From: Homalodisca vitripennis
Lineage: Eukaryota; Arthropoda; Insecta; Hemiptera; Cicadellidae
Assembly (NCBI RefSeq): GCF_021130785.1
Contig: NW_025777584.1
Coordinates: forward strand, 32,605 to 96,604
DNA length: 64,000 bases
Direction: 5' to 3'
Position 1 is the first letter of the stretch. Every line of letters starts with the position of its first letter. The translations under genes were made by a program, and so were the position numbers. This document shows, one piece after another, positions 57,001 through 64,000 of the stretch. The notes beneath the pieces are model-generated. The model was not told the origin of the DNA, made no database searches, and was given only the letters and a program-made list of their open reading frames with translations.

Positions 57001-57759
57001 AATTATTCATATTGTTTATTTACTGTTTTCACAAATCACAGGTGTTGAATAGACATAAAAGCACTTAACGTTAATTAGTGCAGTTTGTTGTAAACATTTT
57101 TTATAACCGAACATTGTTATCATAATAAAATTAACTATACTAAATTGTAGATTTTTGGTTTATTTTTGTCTTACCTATTCATATATGATGCTCTGGTCGG
57201 TTATAAGATTAGAAATTAATCGTTATGACTGGAAAGGTTGGAAAAAAATCAATATTGTGATTTCATTTAATTTAATAGGGAGTTCTAAGTGAGTACATTT
57301 GAACTGTCTTACATTAAATGATTGCTTCGATATTTTAGATTTAATATAGTTCTAACTAGTAAATAGAACTTTTTTAAATAAGCACATAAAAAAAAAGTTA
57401 AATAAAATAGTTCTAATACTACCTCTTGCGAACCCTGTTTATGTTTATATTATTAACAATATTTAAAAATAATAAGGTTCTAACTGAAAACTATAAAGAT
57501 TTAATTTTTTAAAAGGAACTTTAATTCATTTTACCTACTACCTATATTGAATAATTCATGTACTTTTAGATGATATAGCATTTAAAAAATCTACAAGCAA
57601 GTTAATTTGAGCCTGAAACTAAATTTCAAACGATTATGTCAAATCTTTGTTTGCTCCTCCTGAAGAATTTTAGGATTGTGCACCTTAGTAACCCTTTTAT
57701 TCTAAACCCACGCGATTTGGTAAAGAAAACTAAACTAGCCTAATCTTAAACCACTCATT

Positions 57760-57850
57760 TGAAACTAAAATAACCTAACCTCAACTAAGCTAACCTAACC
57801 TCAAACTAAACTAACCTATAACCGCAACTAAACTACTATAAATCTATCAA
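57760..57850. repeat. Degenerate AACCTAACCT tract
   Basis: Loose AACCTAACCTCAACTAAGCT-type repeats, related to the CCTAA array in H2 but imperfect. Intronic or intergenic position in element X. No gene. Confidence 0.6.
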
Positions 57851-58329
57851 CCAGCCTAAAGTAATTTCCAGCTTAGGGCCACCTAACTTAACCTACAAAC
57901 AGTTTTTGACAACGTTTCGCGAATCTATAATTTGTTTTTTATTACAGGTTAGTATTTTTCTTTTAAAGGTATAGGAGAACTTAACATGGTATAATCCCTT
58001 AGATTTTGTTCTTCAGACACCGCTTCGAAGGCTCGAATTTCCAAATGTCGCATCTCAGACGTGACAACCTGTAGTTTGTAAACATTCGGCCAAAAGTAAT
58101 AGTAACGCTGCGCAGGCGAACTTTCCCTAGTGCAGGATGTTAGAATAGATAACATACAGCAATTACTATAAAGACGCTGACACTTCAAATCAAAGAAGAA
58201 TTTTATTCTTCAGCACGTCATTAGTTTCCTCAGCAAAATAGGACTCGTCTTCCTAGAAGGTATCACATCAAAAAGAAATGTCATAGCTACTGGACTTTTT
58301 CTTTACCTAAAATGAGGAAACAACTCAAA

Positions 58330-59320
58330 ACTGAGAATGTTAAAAGTATGTCGGGGCCCAGCACTACTTACAATTTTGCAAGAGAGTAAAAACACGAGTG
58401 CAATTGATTTGCAAAAAAAGTACCTGGAAACAGTGCGTTCGTACACCTTTGGAGACTCGTGGGAGGAGCACGCCAAGTTCGATAAATGTATTAACTATAA
58501 AGAAAGACAGCATCTAAAATTCTGTTTATTTAAAACATATTATGTCCAGTACAATCAGAAACACTATTGCAGAGCGAAAAAACAAGCACTAGGGCAATTA
58601 CCTTCCAAAGTGAGACTTAATCAATTACAAAAAACTGTGGAAAATGTATATTGAGCAGCATCCAACTGAAAGGCAATTCGAGATAAAGTGTTGAGTATGA
58701 CTTATATTTCAGGCATGGGTGTTTTTTCTTCGAGAACGTGTTTAACATTATGGTTTTGATCGCCTTCTCGTTTTACACATGATTTTTTAAAAGGTAAAGT
58801 GTCTAACCTGCACAAGGCTTGATGTGTGAACTCTAGCCACAGAAAAAGATGGCAGGCAGAGCGTTGTGAAACACTAAAGGCTTAAAACCCCCTAAAAAGC
58901 CCACATAAGTCCGTGTGGCAGACAAAATTCTACAAACTGTTTGCAAGAAAATAATGATAAAGAGCTTATTTGCTGAGACTGATTGATCTGTCAGAGAAAA
59001 AAATCATTGTCATGTTTCATAAAATAACCGCGACCAAGCTCCGCATACTATAAGCACGCACATGCTATATCTATTAATTTTTGTGGGTGTTTGTGAGGGA
59101 CATTCTAAAGTCCTCTTGGAAGTTCAGATAAACACCTCTTTTCTTATACCTCTGGGAAGACTGAAAAACCAGTATGCCACAAAAGGGGTCCCACAGTCTC
59201 AAAGTCTGGGCAATCATCGTCTGTTTACCACAGGTTAACAAGCGTCTAACATGGAAAATGTCACCACAGTTCCAAACTTTTCTGCTGACGGCTGTGGTGG
59301 GCCAAAAATCGAAGAAACAC
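58330..59320 (+). pseudogene. Fragments of the DUF7869-like gene of X
   Basis: 58337-58654 is open and has KCINYKERQHLKFCLFKTYY with Cys residues before it, resembling the C..KCF...ERQ.IF region of this family. Near 59265-59300 the plus strand reads FSADGCGGPK, the family's DGCGGQN block with one changed residue. The stretch between has no clear frame. The assignment rests on short motifs and order only. Confidence 0.35.
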
Positions 59321-60479
59321 AACTGTTGTCGGTCATGATTGCCTCATTTGGCTCCTGAATAGATTGCACCTTAAACATGGTTACTAAAGTTGTATATACT
59401 TCTTTCTCGGCTTCTGTCGGCCATTCTTTCCATTCTCCTCCAATACGATAGAGTGTTTGGGAGTACTTGAAAGGATAAATTTTCAAGATCTGAGTGTTAA
59501 ACTCACAATCCCAATGTAGTATCACTAGAAAATAATTGAAAAAGCCACTGTTACTGTTGGTGTGAAACCTTAGCGGACCGGATTGTGCCCTGCTGATGGT
59601 TGACCTTGGAAAACTGCCTAACCGATGCGTCGTTCTAAAAAAACCAGGACAAATGGGCATTTTCAATTTCAAAAAGGCCTAAGTAAATGTTTATCTTTTC
59701 AAGAAGTAATAGTAATTGCCAAAACTACCATCCTGGGTATCTAAGGCAGAGAAGCGCAAACTATGTATTTGGAAATCTCTGGCTGCGAGAAGTAAGTCAA
59801 GTAATTGAAAAGGGTTGGGGAAAAAATGTTTTTGGAGCAATTGCTGAGTTTTGAGAGTAAGATACAAGAAGGGGTATCACCCCACGTGAACAACTCAAGT
59901 AAAAATCAATGATTTGTGAGAATGCTTGCTAAATCTCACACTATGGAAATGGACTGGCAAACGGGAAGCCCAAAGTTGAAGTTTTTCAAGGGACTTATTC
60001 CAGCCTATCCTACCACCAATCAAGGCGAAGAACGATGATGCATGCATTGATTTTGAAATAAATTTGAAAGTAGTGATTATGCAGCCTTAATGATTGACGT
60101 GAAAAAATTATTTTTACGATAAACGGACGACCATTTGACATGTTTATAAACGTTCTTGTTAGATTAAAATATAATTCATGGTCGCGTTGTATTGAAAATG
60201 AATACGATTGCTGTTTCATTAATCCGTAACCTAACACTCTCTACCTAACAAATTATAGGCTACAATGGTTTTGAGGAAAAAAGGAGTTAATTGAATTATA
60301 ATGGTTCTGTTTTTTAACTTATTTTGGACATTGGTAAAAACGCAAATTTAATACTGGTTTTAGGAACCAAAGTTAATAAAGCTAAATGGCGAGTGAGTAG
60401 CTAGAGGTTTCCAAAAGCCAGCTAAATCATAGTTACTGTTCCAAAAACAAGTGCTATGCCATTACTATTCTTATATCGG

Positions 60480-61550
60480 CTGCAGTAATGTATAACCTTT
60501 TGTACCATTTTTTTTTCTAGCTCAATTTTCTAAAACAATATAACTATCATTTTTTAACCTTTTTTTTTTTTGTAAACAAAAAAATCATTAAAAATGTACA
60601 TTGGATGTGAGAATAATGCAATCGACGTTTTTGGCTATTTTATCTAAAAAACTTGCAGAGTGGATTTTAGCTTGTTTTGGCATTTGGCGACTCAAGTATG
60701 TTATGGCTTTGGCGCTTTGTTGGTCAACCTGGTACTGTACAAACATGGGAATACAGATGGACAGAAAAGAATATTGCTTTATTTGTTTTGATATGCTTAG
60801 GAGGTTATGTTATATGTGTTTGTGTTCGCGATAATCTGTCGTTTTTACTAAAAGTGTTGCACTTTATTCATAGTTAGTGGTAGAATTTAGGAGTGTGTAT
60901 TGTTTCCTTGAAAGTGTTTTAAACTTCTTGATAACCATTGCCAAGAGCAAAGGTTAGTTACAAAACTAAATCTAAACGTGAGTTTAGGAGGAAACAACGT
61001 AACCGTAAGTTGGAACTCTAAATCTAGGGCCTACCCAAACAAGCATTCTGCTAGCCTAGCCCTAGGCTCTTACTACATATATAATGCAAACATTAGCTCT
61101 GCCGTTCATAAAAAACTGTCCTTTGATAATATATGACAATTATGAAGGAACTGTGAGATGGGTAGTGGTTATTTTGGATCTTAGCATATTTTAGTGAGCA
61201 ATTAAAAAAAATTTGTAAAATGTAAAATTCTTGCGGTTAGCGAAGGACTGCATAGACAACTTTGTACTACGGATAAGAAAAGATTTGGATTGGCTGTGAA
61301 TATTGAATGAAATGTTGGTGTTTTGTTTTGGAATCAACTAATTTTTACAAACTCTAAAAAAAATGAGAATGGAAAAATATGAGGGTAAAACTTTGAAATT
61401 TATTTACGGGCCAATGAGAACGATCGGAAAAGGTCAATCAGTGCAGGGTTAACATTCTCGTGTTCATTATTAGACTTACCTTTACCCACCTCAAAAAACA
61501 ACTAGGACCTGTGTAGGTAACATAATACTATCAGGGCTGTTTGAACAATT
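60480..61550. other. AT-rich DNA, no recognisable gene
   Basis: Contains short hydrophobic open stretches (60601-60877) with no motif and no conserved start. Nothing else seen. Confidence 0.5.
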
Positions 61551-61559
61551 GTGATAGTG

Positions 61560-62770
61560 AATAGCTATGAAGCAAGGTCAAATTGAGGAAGCTGTGTCTG
61601 TAAATGAGGTGTTGAAGGAACGTCATAAAAGAGATTTTGGACGGTTTGTTTAGGATGGGTCTTGGCAAAGGACGGGGACACAAGTCACTGAAGTGGGGTT
61701 GTCAGCGTAAACCATCATTAGATACTGGCAAGGTGTTCGGATGTTTCCATTATATTGGTCCAAAATACTGTCAAATCCTGACACAGTTACATGAAAATAA
61801 AAAAAAAAAATAGTACCATAGATCATATATGTTCCACAAAACTACGAAGGATCAAGTGGCTGCGCATGGAAGTTGCGGAGTTGCTCCTAGATGTTTTCCG
61901 AAAGTCCAGAGATCGAAATATGTACGGTATGTACGATACTTAGGAGATGGTTGACCAGCAATGGTTTTAAAAAGGTGGTTGACGATAAGCCATGATGGAG
62001 ATGAGAGTAGAAGTAAGAAAAACTGGAATGCAGTTCAATCATGTCAGAAGAAAGAAGAATGGGGCGGTGGAGCAGACTAAGGGAATTGAAGAAACGGTTG
62101 GGAAAATAACAAAACTAAAAAAGGATAATAGAGCAAATAGGGGGCAAGAATAGGCTAAACAAATAATAGACCATTAGACAAGCTGCAAGGAATAGTTATG
62201 GCCTAGCTATATAATAAGAGGGGGGTATGGCGGCGGTGGTAGAGGGGTTGGGATCAGGATCTTCATACAAATGGTTAAAAATGTGTGGGCAAACCTTATT
62301 TCCACGCAAAAATATCGAATGATGGACACTCCGCAACATGGCCTATTGTCCAAAAGGGGCCGGAGTCGCTGGTTGCCGGTTATTAATTAAAGCCGAAGCC
62401 CTAACATCAGACTTTTCAGCCATAAGTCATACACCAACTTTGCCATATGAAGTTGATGGTACAGATCTAAACATATTTTACTTAGAGATTTAGCCAATCC
62501 GGATCTTCTAAAAAAAATGCCTTTTGACCAAATAAGGGGACCTCAAAAACCAGAACGAAACAAGTTTCTACAATGCCGTCTGGTCTAAGGTGCCTAAAAT
62601 ATGTTTTTTGTTAAGGCTTAACCACTCTATAAAAACTTGGGCATATATGGATTGCAGTTTATAAACTTTTAATAATGGATTCACAAGCAAATTGGATGTG
62701 TTTAACAAGCTCAGGGAATCAAACTGAGACTCGAGAACAGCGTTCTGTTGCCGCATTGCGAAATTTTGAT
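61560..62770 (+). pseudogene. Mutator-like transposase remnant
   Basis: Ordered fragments in shifting frames: EEAVSVNEVLKERHK (61585), DGSWQR then a GHKSL block (61645-61690), SLDTGKVF...KYCQ (61705-61775), SHDGDES (61990), GIEETVGKITKLKK (62080), DKLQ...YGLAI (62180-62210), CPKGPES (62330), HTPTLPYEVDGTDLN (62430), LANPDLLKK (62490), NQNETSFYNAVWSKVPK (62540-62590) and FNNGFTSKLDVFNKL (62670). The order DGSWQ-RGH, DTGKV..YC, GHVQKR..LK, CP.G..SWC, NESFN..VW..PK is that of the Mutator-like transposase domain of insects. Totally decayed. Confidence 0.5.
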
Positions 62771-64000
62771 ACAATTACGATTGAAAAAAGGCAGAAAAAT
62801 CTGCTTTAGACATGGACCAAGGACGGCATACGAGTTGCTAGGAGGAAAAGTAAAACCTTGACATTTAGAAAGAGGGGGGAAAATGAAGACCCAGGATGAC
62901 CTCTGAGTACGGAGCTGGGATGTTTTAGCGAGCAAAAAGGTTAGTTTAGCACGTCATTTTTGCCTTTAACCGGACAATTTCCCGGAAACTTGGTTTTTAT
63001 TCATTATAAAAGGTACATGTCATTCTATAAAAACTATAAATTATGCTAGAGAATTTGAAATTTGGTATGCATTATAGAACAGTGCACATTCCAAATCGGT
63101 TGTTGCATTCTTTTATCATTGCATATCTAAAAAAAAACAAATGAGGAAAAAAAATTTTTTTTTGGTATAAAAAAATAATCTTTTTTACACACCAATATTT
63201 ATAATAAAATTCCTAAAAAAATTTTTTTTTAAAGTATTTTTTTACTAAAGTTGCAAGAGATGATTTATATAAGGGAGTACTCTTTGCCTACAAAAATAAT
63301 TTGAAGGTTCGTAAATTACTTAGTTTTGGACAAATACATGTACTTTAATAATAGTTTGTACAATTTAACAGTGCGCGGGATAGGAACGGAGCGACACCGC
63401 TCCCCTGGATAGAGGAACCATTTTAGGGGAAAAACAATTTTGTCAATTTGACGATTTTGATTTGAGCTATTTTTATTGAACATTGTATTGGACTGACATG
63501 AATTTTTAGACGATGAACAATTCTAAATTATACTTTCACTTAGCAATGTATACTGTTTGGTGTTACTTTCATCACTCTTTGATTTTTGATATTTACCGTA
63601 ATATTAAACACATTCTAATAAGTTAAACTAGTTTCCGATCATGTTCACAATGTCAATACCAGATAGAAAATGTAGGTTTCTTTTACATGATGTATGTATA
63701 TATTATATATATTATATAGTATATATATATATATAATATGGATGTAACTATTATGTTTAAAAATTTTATAAGGAATTACTATATAGATGGTTATAAAATT
63801 GTATTCAAAAACTGGCCAAAAACAAGTCTGTATAAGCCACAACCTAAACTGATGTTAGGGAGCGCCCTATTACGATGCTACCTCTCGTGTTCCTTACCGA
63901 TAACGCTAACGATCCGGGTTTAAAAACTGGTTATAACAAATTCAATCGTGGCCGACCATCACTCAAGGGGACGAATCCCGTGAAGGTCGTCCAACAAAAG
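62771..64000. other. AT-rich DNA with TA-rich repeat; no gene
   Basis: Homopolymer-rich sequence, with a TA-rich stretch at 63690-63740. At the extreme right the minus strand from about 63920 down contains TAGCGTTATCGGTAAGG, which resembles a tRNA A-box region, but no convincing B box follows. No coding sequence. Confidence 0.5.

Larger units (their letters stand above)
53167..57712 (+). mobile_element. Element Y: decayed DUF7869-like transposon
   Basis: Inverted repeats of 23 perfect bp, CGTGGGTTTAGAATAAAAGG... at 53167-53189 and inverted at 57690-57712. Subterminal words of the type AAGGTTCTAACTG recur on the left (53182-53520, at least five) and right (57285-57490, at least three). The target duplication is unclear (ATTT left, CGATTT right). 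Length 4.5 kb; it contains a heavily broken DUF7869-like gene. Confidence 0.72.
52441..60470 (+). mobile_element. Element X: decayed DUF7869-like transposon (contains Y)
   Basis: The left side has about six copies of a unit like CCAAAAxCAGxTAxATCC between 52454 and 52753. Two more, in the same orientation, lie at about 60408 and 60440. A DUF7869-like gene begins at 52912 and weak pieces of such a gene occur at 58330-59310. The unit core CAGGCTAAATCC is nearly the S1 word CAGGCTAAGTCC. The right boundary is uncertain: same-orientation repeats could also be the left end of another element. Confidence 0.45.

Noticed and set aside
59235..59672. 145-residue open frame on the minus strand
   Set aside because: The plus strand here carries the DGCGG-type motif of the DUF7869-like relic; the minus frame is a shadow.
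60601..60877. Two overlapping frames with hydrophobic stretches (WILACFGIW, IALFVLICLGGYVICVCV)
   Set aside because: Hydrophobicity comes from T-rich DNA; no conserved motif, start context or neighbours to support a membrane protein.
63645..63842. Minus-strand frame rich in Ile and Tyr
   Set aside because: Encoded by a TATATA-rich repeat; no real protein features.

Overview
The window is eukaryotic and almost certainly insect. It has AT-rich intergenic DNA, GT-AG introns, AATAAA signals, short (TTAGG)n tracts, MADF-BESS proteins and several animal DNA-transposon superfamilies. A hemipteran or another large-genome insect is my best guess (inference only). I see no ordinary host gene, rRNA or complete tRNA. 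Nearly all of the window is a nest of transposable elements.

Layout. (1) 1-1995: AT-rich DNA, ending in half of a piggyBac terminus (pB0). (2) 1996-25216: a nest that split pB0 at one TTA. It holds piggyBac pB1, then four PIF/Harbinger families: H1 with H2 and H3 inserted in its right TIR, and H4 beside it. A full-length non-LTR retrotransposon with RNase H (LINE1) sits inside the H4 transposase. (3) 25217-37250: a gene with a CGGQNRN motif (DUF7869-like) whose 5' exons at 25.3-25.55 kb and body at 35-37.1 kb are separated by piggyBac pB2, a transposon with a related gene (S1) inside pB2, and a 5'-truncated CR1-group LINE (LINE2). (4) 37.6-49.65 kb: a Polinton-type DNA polymerase B-like gene in pieces, broken by pB3, pB4 (which carries the deleted Harbinger H5) and pB5. 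(5) 49.65-52.4 kb: displaced copies of the pB4/polymerase junction and an internally deleted piggyBac, pB6. (6) 52.4-60.5 kb: two very decayed DUF7869-like elements, Y inside X. (7) 60.5-64 kb: a decayed Mutator-like transposase and AT-rich DNA.

How the parts work. In each of the four long Harbingers the DDE transposase and the MADF-BESS partner are antisense and mutually interleaved: each gene's 3' exon or exons lie in the other's long intron. Transposase and MADF protein are expected to act together on the TIRs. Each piggyBac family has its own palindrome in its subterminal repeats and a matching C-terminal zinc-binding cysteine-rich domain. Several insertions can be dated because removing the insert and one target duplication rejoins an open frame: LINE1 in H4, H5 in pB4, pB4 and pB5 in the polymerase gene. 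pB4 is flanked by CTAG rather than TTAA.

Most reading-frame breaks are single-base length changes in homopolymer runs in otherwise well-conserved genes. Many 'pseudogenes' may therefore be intact genes damaged by consensus error. All family names come from motif recognition; no database search was run.
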